NCBI RefSeq assembly: GCF_014268595.2
Contig: NZ_CP077091.1
Location: 2,440,501 to 2,504,500 of the forward strand
Source of the DNA: Pseudomonas hamedanensis
Lineage (GTDB): Bacteria; Pseudomonadota; Gammaproteobacteria; Pseudomonadales; Pseudomonadaceae
Direction: 5' to 3'
Length of the DNA stretch: 64,000 nt
The notes beneath the pieces are model-generated. The model was not told the origin of the DNA. It worked only from the letters and a program-made list of their open reading frames with translations, and did no database searches. The position numbers and the translations under genes were made by a program. Each line of letters begins with the position of its first letter. The stretch's first letter is position 1. This document shows, in pieces, positions 38,280-46,876 of the stretch.

Positions 38280-39212
38280 TCAATAACCGCGAGTGAAATC
38301 CACTTCCCCACGCAACGCCTCGCCCGCTTCATACGCCTTCAGATTCTGCACAAACAAATCCACCATCAACGCCGGTGACGTCGGCGCCGAGCTGTGCCCG
38401 GTCAGCAGCAAGCCCCACGCGGTCCAGAACGGATGGCGTTGTGGCAACGGCTCCTGACGGCAGACGTCGATCACCGCGCCCGCCAGGTGCCCTTCTTTCA
38501 ACGCCTCGACCAGATCGGCATCGACCACGGCGACGCCGCGCCCGGCATTGATGAACAACCCGGTCGGCTTGAATTGCCTGAACAGCGCCGCGTCGTAGAT
38601 ATCGTGGGTGTGTTCGGTGTTGGGCAGCAGATTGACCACATAATCCACCTCGCCCACCAGTCGCGGCAGATCAGCCATCGAACCGACTTCGACAAACGGT
38701 GCCTGTTGCCGGGCACTGCTGGCGATGCCGTACAACTCGATGCCGAACGGCAACAGAAATTGCGCCACGCTCTGGCCGATGTCGCCCGTGCCGACGATCA
38801 GCACTTTGCGCCCGGCCAGACTCTGGCCGCTGCGGTTGTCCCACTTGCGCTCGACCTGGCTGACCAGTCGCGCGAGTACTTCGCGCTCGTGGCCGAGAAT
38901 GTAAGTGAGGACGTACTCGGCCATGACCTGACCGAAAATCCCCACCGCGCGGGTCAAGCGATAATCGCGGCGCAAACCGTCGGCGAGCAGCGGCGTGATG
39001 CCGGCCCAGGTCGATTGCAGCCATTGCGGTTGATGGCCCTGACGCAACAGGGTGGCCAGCAGATCCGGCTGGCCCAGCCACACCGGGCAATCGGCGGCCT
39101 GACGGGCCAGCTCGGCGGAATCACCGCTGGTCAGGACTTCAGCTTCAGGCAGTGCCTGACGCAGCAGCCGGGCGTATATCGCGTGGTCGTGTTCGGCAAT
39201 CAGAACGCGCAT
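38280..39212 (-). CDS. D-2-hydroxyacid dehydrogenase (GhrA-like)
   Basis: A 310-residue NAD(P)-dependent dehydrogenase. The nucleotide motif is VLIVGTGDIGQSVAQFL; catalytic-region elements are NLLPNTEHTHD, FINAGRGVAVVD (Arg) and VIDVCRQEPLP (Glu); a late His in LTGHSSAP completes the set. The overall pattern fits GhrA, a glyoxylate/hydroxypyruvate reductase. The ATG at 39212 is chosen over a TTG two codons before it. Physiological substrate is inferred from similarity only. Confidence 0.87.
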   Translation of the reverse strand: MRVLIAEHDHAIYARLLRQALPEAEVLTSGDSAELARQAADCPVWLGQPDLLATLLRQGHQPQWLQSTWAGITPLLADGLRRDYRLTRAVGIFGQVMAEYVLTYILGHEREVLARLVSQVERKWDNRSGQSLAGRKVLIVGTGDIGQSVAQFLLPFGIELYGIASSARQQAPFVEVGSMADLPRLVGEVDYVVNLLPNTEHTHDIYDAALFRQFKPTGLFINAGRGVAVVDADLVEALKEGHLAGAVIDVCRQEPLPQRHPFWTAWGLLLTGHSSAPTSPALMVDLFVQNLKAYEAGEALRGEVDFTRGY

Positions 39213-39317
39213 CTTCAAACCTTTCGCAAACCGAGCAGACGGCCGCCAGACTCAGGGCGGCCATCGCGGTAAAAACAGTTCCAGGGTTAACCGAGGCCCA
39301 GAACAGGGCCTCGCGGA

Positions 39318-39611
39318 TCAGACCGGGTCGTTGCGTCGCAGCAACTCTTCGGGCAAGTGCTCGATGTACTCGTCCTCTGCCGGTGGCATTTGCAGGTGGT
39401 AGCCCTGCTTGTCGAGGTTTTCCAGGACCACGACGATGTCCTCGCTGGCGAGTTTGCGCTCGGGCGACAGCACCAGGTCAAAAGCGTGTCTGGCTTTGCC
39501 GAAGGCCAGCATCAGCGCTTCGGGCACGCGCTCAAGCGCATCGCTTTTAAGCACATAAAGGTACATGCCGCTGCGCTTGGAGCTTTGGTAGATGGAGCAA
39601 ATACGTTTCAA
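39318..39611 (-). CDS. YcgL-domain protein
   Basis: A 97-residue protein of the YcgL family: opening [19 protein letters not shown], then [12 protein letters not shown] and a C-terminal [15 protein letters not shown]. The start is TTG at 39611, which overlaps the TGA stop of rnd and has GGAG seven bases upstream, so translation is coupled to rnd. Longer upstream frame is the rnd region read in another phase. Function unknown. Confidence 0.88.
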   Translation of the reverse strand: MKRICSIYQSSKRSGMYLYVLKSDALERVPEALMLAFGKARHAFDLVLSPERKLASEDIVVVLENLDKQGYHLQMPPAEDEYIEHLPEELLRRNDPV

Positions 39612-40741
39612 GGCTGTTCTCCGGCAGTGGCCAGGCTGTCGAGCAGCTTCTGACCCAGCAATTCGCGGCGCCAGCCACGCAGCGAATCGGGCAATTGGTA
39701 AGGACCCTCGGGGTAGCCGCTTTTGACCAAGGCTTCGAGGGTTTTCTTGCGCAGCATCAGTTCCGGGGCGATGCCCAGGCGCTCGGCCTCGGCCTGACCC
39801 AATGCGCGCAGTTGTTTGATCAGTGCCGCCGCTTCGATCGGCAAAGGCTCCGGCACGGCGGGCGGCCATTGATCAGGCCCCACACTGCCAGAGCGCTTGA
39901 TCAGATCAAGCAGAAACTGACCGTCCTGACGCACGGTACGCGGATGCATGTCTTCGATCTTGCCCAGCGCCGCGAGATTATCCGGCTGCGTGCGGGCCAG
40001 GGGCCACAACGAATGTTCGCGGACGATACGGTTACGCGGCAAATCGCGAGCGCGGGCTTCGCGTTCACGCCAGGCGCACAGCTCACGCAGCACGGCCAGT
40101 TGCGCACGGGACAGTTTCCACGCCAGCTTGGCTTCGCGATAGACCTCGTACGGATCGGTTTCGCGACGCAGGTTGGCGACCAGTTCGGCGCCGTCCTCCA
40201 GTACCCAGGCGAACTTGTCGTCGGACAGTCGGGGACGCAGCTCGACGAACACTTCGGCCAGGTGCACGGCGTCTTCGGCGGCGTAGCTGATCTGCGTGTC
40301 GGACAGCGGACGTTGCAGCCAGTCGGAGCGGGTCTCGCCCTTGGGCAGGTCGATGCCAAGCACTTCCTGCACCAGCCGCGAATAGCCCATCGAGAAACCG
40401 AGGTTCAGGTAAGCCGCGGCCAATTGCGTGTCGAACAACGGCGCCGGCAGGCTGCCGGTCAGGCGCAACAGCACTTCGAGGTCTTCGCTGCAGGCGTGCA
40501 GCACTTTGAGCACTGCCGGGTTTTCCAGCAACGCGGCCAGCGGCTGCCAGGCATTGATGGTCAACGGATCGATCAGGTAGGCGCGTTTGCCGTCGCCGAT
40601 CTGCAACAGGCCGGCAATCGGGTAGAAGGTGTCGACCCGCATGAATTCGGTGTCGAGGGCAACGAACGGCAGTTGCTGCCACTCGGCGCAAAACTGCGCG
40701 AGGCTTTCGTTGTCGCGAATCCAGTGAATATCGATAGCCAC
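39608..40741 (-). CDS. rnd: ribonuclease D
   Basis: A 377-residue 3'-5' exoribonuclease (E. coli Rnd is 375) that trims tRNA and other stable RNA ends. The DEDD catalytic residues appear in [24 protein letters not shown], the [10 protein letters not shown] region and [13 protein letters not shown]; one HRDC domain follows ([20 protein letters not shown]). The GTG at 40741 has GGGAG upstream. It overlaps ycgL by the TTGA tetrad. Confidence 0.94.
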   Translation of the reverse strand: MAIDIHWIRDNESLAQFCAEWQQLPFVALDTEFMRVDTFYPIAGLLQIGDGKRAYLIDPLTINAWQPLAALLENPAVLKVLHACSEDLEVLLRLTGSLPAPLFDTQLAAAYLNLGFSMGYSRLVQEVLGIDLPKGETRSDWLQRPLSDTQISYAAEDAVHLAEVFVELRPRLSDDKFAWVLEDGAELVANLRRETDPYEVYREAKLAWKLSRAQLAVLRELCAWREREARARDLPRNRIVREHSLWPLARTQPDNLAALGKIEDMHPRTVRQDGQFLLDLIKRSGSVGPDQWPPAVPEPLPIEAAALIKQLRALGQAEAERLGIAPELMLRKKTLEALVKSGYPEGPYQLPDSLRGWRRELLGQKLLDSLATAGEQP

Positions 40742-40866
40742 ACGGCTCTCCCTTGAAGAATGGCGCGCAGTATATATCGCCACCGGCGATTTACGCGCCT
40801 TTGAAGGGCAAGAGCTGTAAGGAAATGTCTTGCCTGTCAGCAAGAATAGTCTGACAGCCAGAATGG

Positions 40867-40894
40867 AAAAGCCCGCCGCATCGACGTCACGGGC
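40867..40894 (-). terminator. possible weak terminator after eptA
   Basis: On the minus strand GCCCG and CGGGC form a 5-bp stem around a 14-base loop, followed by TTTT, 10 bases beyond the eptA stop. Confidence 0.35.
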
Positions 40895-40904
40895 CGAAAA
40901 CCCC

Positions 40905-42554
40905 TCACTCCGTGGCCAGCACGCCGTCGATCACCGCGCCGCGGCAACCGGCGAACAGGTCCAGATCCGGCTCGTACACCTTGCTGCGCACCTCCAGCAG
41001 GCCAAGCGTGGAATGGAACAGGTTGTCCTGGCTCAGCGGTTTGTCGCGGCTCATCTGCAAACAGTGAGTGTCGACCGAATAAGCCTTTTGATAGCTGTCG
41101 GAGAACCACGCCAGCATCGCCACATGCTTTTGTTGCTCCGGCGCCAACATGTAAGGCGTCCCGTGCAGGAACAGGTTGTATTCGCCCAGGGATTCGCCGT
41201 GATCGGACAGATACAACATGGCGGTATCGACCTTGTCCTGATTGCTGCGCAACACATCGATCAGGCTCGACAGCACATGATCGGTATACACCAGCGTGTT
41301 GTCGTAACCGTTGACGATACTGTCACGGCTGCAATTGTTCAGCGCGTTGCTTTCACACACCGGCGTGAAGTGTTCGTACTCCTTCGGATAACGTTTGAAG
41401 TATTCCGGGCCATGGCTGCCCATCTGATGCAGGACCAGCACGGTGTCCTTGTCCAGGTGATCGATAAAACTCTGAAGCCCTTGCAACAGGATTTCATCGC
41501 GGCATTCACTGTTGGCGCACAGCGCCGGATCTTTCAGGTTGCTGACATCCTGGACCGTCACCCGATCGCAGGTGCCTTTGCACCCAGACTGGTTATCGCG
41601 CCAGATCACGTCGATCCCGGCCCGCTGGAGAACATCAAGCAGGCCTTCTTCGTTCTTCGCCTTGCTCGCGTCGTAGTTCTTGCGCCCCATGTTGGAAAAC
41701 ATGCAGGGCACCGAAACGGCGGTTTCCGTGCCACAGGAATGCACGTCGGTAAAAGCAATGAGCCCGGCTTCTTTTTCCAGTTGCGGCGTGGTGTCGCGGT
41801 GATAACCAAGAATGCCGAAGTTTTCCGCACGGGCACTTTCACCCACCACCAGTACGGTCAGGGAGCGACGCGGTTGCAGCTTCACCTCGGGATTACGCTG
41901 GGCATCTTCACCGATCTTAACGAAGGGTTGCTGTGCCGAAACGACCTGCTCACGCAGGTAGCCAACCGACGCGCCAATGTAGTTGCTCGGCACCAACATC
42001 AAACGTATTTCGTGGTGATTGCGAAACAGTGAGGACAGGCCCTGATAGTTGGCGAGCGCGACACCCCCGATCGCCGCTGCCGAGGCGACACTGACAATCA
42101 CCTTACTTAATAGCTCACGGTGCCAGCGGCGATAGTCGACCGGTACTTTCCATAATAACCAGGACGGTAAAACTCCGAGCAAGACAATATAAGCAAACAA
42201 CTTTAACGAGAGCAGATCGCGCACTTCCGTCACATTGGTTTCGGCAAAGTTGCGAAACATGCCGGCATCGATCATGACGCCATATTGACTCATGAAATAC
42301 GCGACACCCGCGCTGACCAGAAAGATCGCGGTCAGCAGTGGTTTGAGCAGCGGTCGAACAGCCAGCACCGTCAGGACAAGGTTGAACGCGGCAAAGATCA
42401 TCACCGCAAACGCCACGCGCAGGGCAATCCCTTTACCCTCGGTGCCGGTGATGTCAGTCAGGTGCTGCCAGAGCACGAAATTGAAACCGAGCAACAGAAA
42501 GGCACTGGCGATCAACGTCACCCATTCCGGGCGCACGGCTTTTAACTTCAACAT
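40905..42554 (-). CDS. eptA: lipid A phosphoethanolamine transferase
   Basis: A 549-residue inner-membrane enzyme with five N-terminal helices (residues ~10-170) and a periplasmic alkaline-phosphatase-fold domain. The catalytic Thr is in CGTETAVSVPCMFS; metal ligands are likely in VVGESARAENFG and LSDHGESLGEYNLFLHG; paired Cys (SGCKGTCDR, PALCANSECRD, CESNALNNCSR) supply disulphides. EptA adds phosphoethanolamine to lipid A and lowers polymyxin binding. The ATG at 42554 starts MLKLKAVRPEW; a start at 42605 cannot be excluded. No PmrAB genes nearby. Confidence 0.92.
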   Translation of the reverse strand: MLKLKAVRPEWVTLIASAFLLLGFNFVLWQHLTDITGTEGKGIALRVAFAVMIFAAFNLVLTVLAVRPLLKPLLTAIFLVSAGVAYFMSQYGVMIDAGMFRNFAETNVTEVRDLLSLKLFAYIVLLGVLPSWLLWKVPVDYRRWHRELLSKVIVSVASAAAIGGVALANYQGLSSLFRNHHEIRLMLVPSNYIGASVGYLREQVVSAQQPFVKIGEDAQRNPEVKLQPRRSLTVLVVGESARAENFGILGYHRDTTPQLEKEAGLIAFTDVHSCGTETAVSVPCMFSNMGRKNYDASKAKNEEGLLDVLQRAGIDVIWRDNQSGCKGTCDRVTVQDVSNLKDPALCANSECRDEILLQGLQSFIDHLDKDTVLVLHQMGSHGPEYFKRYPKEYEHFTPVCESNALNNCSRDSIVNGYDNTLVYTDHVLSSLIDVLRSNQDKVDTAMLYLSDHGESLGEYNLFLHGTPYMLAPEQQKHVAMLAWFSDSYQKAYSVDTHCLQMSRDKPLSQDNLFHSTLGLLEVRSKVYEPDLDLFAGCRGAVIDGVLATE

Positions 42555-42955
42555 GATGAGTGACAGTTCCTGAAAGAAGAGTCTCGTTAATTGTGAAAAT
42601 TTCATTCACCGAGGCATGACAAACTTTAGGCAGGCGCGGATCAATTTTTCGTGAAAAAGATGCCAATGATTAGTTGGAGCGAGGTAATAACAATGGAACG
42701 TTGCAAGTATTTGAGAATGGTTCAGGTTTTATTCAGTTCAGGACCGTTCACAGTTCCTTGTAGGAGTGAGCCTGCTCGCGATAGCGGTGGTTCAGATAAA
42801 GCAGTGGTGACTGACCGACTGCTATCGCGAGCAGGCTCACTCCTACAAGGGGGCGGCGTGATATCGATTTTTTAGGTGCGGCTCGGGATTTTCTGATTTG
42901 CTTGCGCCAGCGCTCGCCGCGCCTAATCGTCGGCCTCCTGTTCAAAGGCCCGAAG
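42555..42955. other. 401-base divergent gap between eptA and the CynX-type gene
   Basis: The left part is AT-rich and should hold the eptA promoter; I did not find a convincing PmrA-box pair. A family A REP doublet occupies 42759..42847. The right part should hold the promoter of the MFS gene. No ORF is credible. Confidence 0.6.
42759..42847. repeat. REP doublet, family A, in a divergent promoter gap
   Basis: Inverted TGTAGGAGTGAGCCTGCTCG units, lying between the starts of eptA and the CynX-type gene, ending ~108 bases before the latter. Confidence 0.9.
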
Positions 42956-44140
42956 ATGGAAACCGTACGCACCACCGCCCGCCCCGCTGTCTGGCTGATG
43001 CTCGCGATCATGCTGGTCGCGCTCAATCTGCGTCCTTCGATGGCAGCGGTCGGGCCGTTACTCTCGGCGATTCGCGGCGACATTGCGTTGAGCTTTGGTG
43101 TCGCGTCGCTGCTGACCATGCTGCCAGTGATGGCCATGGGGCTGGCGATGTTTGTCGGCCTCGGCATCGCTCGGCGATTGGGCGAACAGCGAACGCTGTT
43201 GCTGTCATTGCTGATCATCGGCTTGGCAACCCTGTCGCGCCTGTTGGTCGACTCGGCCGCCGAGTTGATCGCCAGCGCGGTGCTGGCGGGTCTGGGCATC
43301 GCGCTGATTCAGGCGCTGATGCCGGCCTTGATCAAGTCGCGCTTCCCCAACAGCGTTGCGCTGTGCATGGGGTTGTATGTCACCTCGATCATGGGCGGCG
43401 CGGCGATTGCCGCCTCGTTCGCACCGCTGGTGCTGGCGCACACCGGGCAATGGCGCAGCGGTCTGGCGATCTGGGCGGCGCTGGCCTTGCTCGCGCTGCT
43501 GTTCGTCTGGTCGCAACGCCACAACCTGGCGTCGCCCACGGCGAAGGCGCCCCGCCAGGATGCCCTGTTCAGCAATGCCCGCGCCTGGCTGCTGGCAATC
43601 TTCTTCGGTCTCGGAACGGCGTCCTACACCTGTGTGCTGGCATGGCTTGCGCCGTACTACGTGGAGAACGGCTGGAGCGAACAAAACGCCGGCCTGCTGT
43701 TGGGTTTTCTGACCGCCATGGAGGTAATTTCCGGCCTGGTAGTGCCCGCCATCGCCAATCGCAGCCGCGATCGACGCTGGGTGCTGGCAGCGCTGCTCGG
43801 CCTGATCATCGGCGGTTTCTGTGGCTTGATCCTGAGTCCGCAGTCCCTCAGCCTGCTGTGGCCGTGCCTGCTGGGCCTGGGCATCGGCGGCTTGTTTCCG
43901 ATGAGCCTGATCGTCTCGCTCGACCACCTCGACGATCCGCAACGCGCCGGTGGCCTGACCGCGTTTGTGCAAGGCATCGGTTACCTGATTGCCGGCCTCT
44001 CGCCGCTACTGGCCGGACTGATCCGCGACCGACTGGGCAGTTTCGAATGGGCCTGGTGGTCGTTGACCTTGGTGATGGTGGTGATGCTGCTGATGACGCT
44101 GCGCTTCGATCCACGGTATTACCGGCGACACTTTCGCTGA
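42956..44140 (+). CDS. CynX/NimT-family MFS transporter
   Basis: A 394-residue, 12-helix MFS protein of the CynX/NimT (COG2807) type, recognised by the opening LMLAIMLVALNLRPSMAAVGPLL and by LDHLDDPQRAGGLTAFVQGIGYLIAGLSPLLAGL. Family members have been linked to cyanate and 2-nitroimidazole transport, but no cyn genes are here. The ATG at 42956 follows GGCCCGAAG, a weak site. A single gene. Confidence 0.87.
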   Translation: METVRTTARPAVWLMLAIMLVALNLRPSMAAVGPLLSAIRGDIALSFGVASLLTMLPVMAMGLAMFVGLGIARRLGEQRTLLLSLLIIGLATLSRLLVDSAAELIASAVLAGLGIALIQALMPALIKSRFPNSVALCMGLYVTSIMGGAAIAASFAPLVLAHTGQWRSGLAIWAALALLALLFVWSQRHNLASPTAKAPRQDALFSNARAWLLAIFFGLGTASYTCVLAWLAPYYVENGWSEQNAGLLLGFLTAMEVISGLVVPAIANRSRDRRWVLAALLGLIIGGFCGLILSPQSLSLLWPCLLGLGIGGLFPMSLIVSLDHLDDPQRAGGLTAFVQGIGYLIAGLSPLLAGLIRDRLGSFEWAWWSLTLVMVVMLLMTLRFDPRYYRRHFR

Positions 44141-44325
44141 TCAGGCTGCAGGCCTCTGGCCATGTTTTAGCGCTTTGTTCGATGACGTCGTGTTGCTAAA
44201 AGTTTCTGTCTCACAACTGTCCGTGAAATGCCCTACAGGGGTTTCTCCTGGCACCATCGTTCCGCTAGGATCGTTCGCACACGTTTGCGCGGTATCAGCG
44301 CAAGGAGCACAGCGAGACGGAACGG

Positions 44326-45261
44326 ATGCTGAACAGTAACTTGCTTCGAAAGCTCGACATGCAGGACCTCATGGTGTTTATCGCCGTGTATGAGCAGAGC
44401 AGCGTCACCGATGTGTCGGAAACGCTGTTTGTCAGTCAGTCCACCGTCAGTTATTGCCTGAAGAAACTGCGCACCAGTTTCGAAGACGAACTGTTCATCA
44501 ATACCCGCACCGGCATGCGCCCGACCTACAAGGCCAGCAGCATGTACAGCCATGTGCAGAAAATCCTCGAGAGCATCAACCTGTGCCACGCCGGGGCGCC
44601 GACATTTGACCCCACGCAACAGGCAGTCACCTTCAACATCTGCGCCCCGGAATATTTCGAGCAGTTGATCCTGCCGCGGTTGTTGAAGCGTTTCGACTTC
44701 GATGACTTGCCGGTGATGGTCAACGTGCACAAGTTTGAAACCGATGTGCCGGCGGATGAGTTGCGCGATGGCAGCCTCGATCTGGTGATCAGTTTCGGCC
44801 CTAACTTCCATCGTCACCACGCCGATCTGAAATCGCGCAGGCTGCTGGAAGATGATCTGGTCTGTGTCTTCGACAAACGCGCCACGCCGCTGGAACCACG
44901 CCTGAGCCTGCAAGCGTTCACCGAGCGTCGCCATGTGTTCCCGACGCCGTGGCTGTCGACCACCAACATGGTCGACGGCTGGCTGGCGCGGCAGGCGCAG
45001 AAACGCCAGATTGTTGCCCGCTCCAACAGTTACAGCGCCGCGTTGAAGATGATCACCGGCACTGACTTTATTCTCACCCTGCCGCGACGGATCCAGCGCT
45101 TGCTGACCAACGAGGCGGTGTTCAATCACTGCGAAGCGCCGAACGGCTTGCCGGGCTTTACCCTAGACATGCAGTGGAGCCAGAACGCCGATCAGGACAG
45201 CGCCAACGTCTGGCTGCGCGAGCAGGTGATCAAGGTGTGCAGCGAGCTGGAAGCGGCCTGA
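44326..45261 (+). CDS. LysR-family transcriptional regulator
   Basis: A 311-residue regulator with a variant HTH (LMVFIAVYEQSSVTDVSETLFVSQSTVSYCLKKL) and an effector domain with DLVISFGPN and DFILTLPRRIQRLL. AAGGAG lies ~27 bases upstream, outside normal spacing, and GAGACGG nearer. It faces the CHMI-like gene, whose 3' end is 3 bases away (convergent), so it may not regulate that gene. Target unknown. Confidence 0.9.
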   Translation: MLNSNLLRKLDMQDLMVFIAVYEQSSVTDVSETLFVSQSTVSYCLKKLRTSFEDELFINTRTGMRPTYKASSMYSHVQKILESINLCHAGAPTFDPTQQAVTFNICAPEYFEQLILPRLLKRFDFDDLPVMVNVHKFETDVPADELRDGSLDLVISFGPNFHRHHADLKSRRLLEDDLVCVFDKRATPLEPRLSLQAFTERRHVFPTPWLSTTNMVDGWLARQAQKRQIVARSNSYSAALKMITGTDFILTLPRRIQRLLTNEAVFNHCEAPNGLPGFTLDMQWSQNADQDSANVWLREQVIKVCSELEAA

Positions 45262-45264
45262 GCC

Positions 45265-45630
45265 TCAAACGCCGATTGCGGTTTTGCTGTAGGACTCGCG
45301 ATCGATGTCGACCAGTTCGACACACAGTTGCACTTCAAGTCCGGCCGGCCATTCGCAGAGGTCCTGCAACACGGCAAGCAGACTCTGCGACAACTGTTTT
45401 TTGATCTGCGGCGAACGACCACTGAGCAGCGCCAGCTTCACGTGAATGAACGCACGCTCGCCCATGGCCGTGCCCACCTTGAAGGTCTCGACCTTGACCG
45501 CGCGGCTCTTGATATCGAATTCCGCCCCGAACTGACCGGACCCCACCAACGTGTTATTGAGCCGGATCAACGCAACGTCGGCGTTCAACTGCGGCAGATT
45601 GGCGGTGTATTCCATGTGCAGGTGTGGCAT
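45265..45630 (-). CDS. 5-carboxymethyl-2-hydroxymuconate isomerase-like (CHMI)
   Basis: A 121-residue tautomerase-superfamily protein. After Met removal Pro becomes residue 1 (MPHLHMEYTANL), the catalytic base of the family. Length and RAFIHVKLALLSGR fit CHMI (HpaF), which acts in 4-hydroxyphenylacetate (homoprotocatechuate) breakdown. No other hpa genes are present, so it may be a stray isomerase with another substrate. The ATG at 45630 follows a GGAG motif. Confidence 0.87.
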   Translation of the reverse strand: MPHLHMEYTANLPQLNADVALIRLNNTLVGSGQFGAEFDIKSRAVKVETFKVGTAMGERAFIHVKLALLSGRSPQIKKQLSQSLLAVLQDLCEWPAGLEVQLCVELVDIDRESYSKTAIGV

Positions 45631-45728
45631 TGCAGATCTCCATTCAATGGGCAGAAAGGGTGTACATATAGCACAACGTTGTCCTGCTGTTTGCGACGGA
45701 TTATTGCCGCGAGCCTGGCACCGTTCCT

Positions 45729-45852
45729 GTAGGAGTGCGCCCTGTGGCGAGGGGATTTATCCCCGTTGGGTCGCGCAGCGGCCCTAAAAAATCCGGGTCT
45801 GCTGCGCAGCCCAGCGGGGATAAATCCCCTCGCCACAGGGCGCACTCCTACA
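45729..45852. repeat. composite palindrome, family A-like arms around a family B REP doublet
   Basis: The outermost TGTAGGAGTGCGCC and GGCGCACTCCTACA arms resemble the ends of family A; directly inside are TGTGGCGAGGGGATTTATCC and its inverse, the family B unit. The full nested palindrome is 124 bases, between the CHMI start and the stop of the LysR gene at 45870. Confidence 0.9.
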
Positions 45853-45869
45853 GGTAGTCGTGTTGAAAT

Positions 45870-46790
45870 TCAGGACGCAATCAGCGGCCGTTCGCTCATA
45901 AAGGCTTCGAGGCGCGAACGCAGCCAGCGCTCGGCCGGGTCGCTGTCGACGTGACTGAGCCAGACCATCGACAGATCCAGCATGGGCGTCTTGAACGGAA
46001 ACGACTCCTTGAACAGCAGCCCCGAAGCCGCCATCGCCGCGGCGGTGTAATCCGGCAGGCTGGCAATCAGGTCCGTGCCGGCCAGCAGCGCTGGCAATGC
46101 GCTGTATTGCGGCACCGACAACACCACCTGACGAGTTCGGCCCAGCTCTGCCAGCCACTCATCGGCGTAACCGCTGACGTTGGCCGTGTGGGAAACCAGC
46201 ACATGCGGACGCGCACAATATTCATCGAGGGTCAGCGGGTGCTCGCTGGCGTCGGCACGCAGGATGCTCGGCTGGATGTGCCGCAGTAATTTGCGCTTGG
46301 CATTGGCCGGCAGGCCGCGGGTCTGGCTGATGCCGACGGTGATGTCACCGGCGGCGAGCAGGTCGGGAATTCGCCAGTAGTCGGCGTGCTGCACGACAAA
46401 CACCACGTTCGGCGCCTCCTGACGCAACGCACGCAACAGCGGCGGCAGCAGGCCGAACTCGACGTCGTCGGACAGGCCGATGCGAAAGGTCATGGTGCTG
46501 ACAGCCGGGTCGAAATCACGGGTCAGGCTCAGCGCGACCGAGAGCGAATCCAGCGCGGGCTTGAGGTGGCGGTAGATATCTTCGGCACGAGCCGTCGGCT
46601 CCATGCGATGGCCCACGCGGATGAACAGCGGATCATTAAGCATGGTGCGCAAGCGGTTGAGCGCTGAGCTGATGGTCGGCTGACCGAGAAACAGTTTCTC
46701 GGCCGCCCGGGTCACGTTGCGCTCCAGCATCAGGGTCTCGAAAACCACCATCAGGTTGATGTCGGCCTTGCGTAGTTCATTGCGGTTCAT
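45870..46790 (-). CDS. LysR-family transcriptional regulator
   Basis: A 306-residue regulator. The HTH reads LMVVFETLMLERNVTRAAEKLFLGQPTISSALNRLR, of the NodD/LeuO-like subclass that begins with ...DINLMVVFE. The effector domain includes MTFRIGLSDDVEFGLLPPLL and LLAGTDLIASLP. ATG 46790 gives MNRNELRKADINL. It is transcribed after the glycan-decoration operon promoter region on the same strand but separated by it; target genes unknown. Confidence 0.9.
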   Translation of the reverse strand: MNRNELRKADINLMVVFETLMLERNVTRAAEKLFLGQPTISSALNRLRTMLNDPLFIRVGHRMEPTARAEDIYRHLKPALDSLSVALSLTRDFDPAVSTMTFRIGLSDDVEFGLLPPLLRALRQEAPNVVFVVQHADYWRIPDLLAAGDITVGISQTRGLPANAKRKLLRHIQPSILRADASEHPLTLDEYCARPHVLVSHTANVSGYADEWLAELGRTRQVVLSVPQYSALPALLAGTDLIASLPDYTAAAMAASGLLFKESFPFKTPMLDLSMVWLSHVDSDPAERWLRSRLEAFMSERPLIAS

Positions 46791-46876
46791 CCATTGCCCC
46801 CTGCTCCCCGGAATAGCCGCAGTGTAGAAAGGCTGCCGGGCTGGCGTCCATTAACCTTTACGCGCCCCGCTCGCGC

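Noticed and set aside
42555..42660. PmrA-type operator upstream of eptA
   Set aside because: The region is AT-rich but I did not find two properly spaced CTTAAT-like half-sites.
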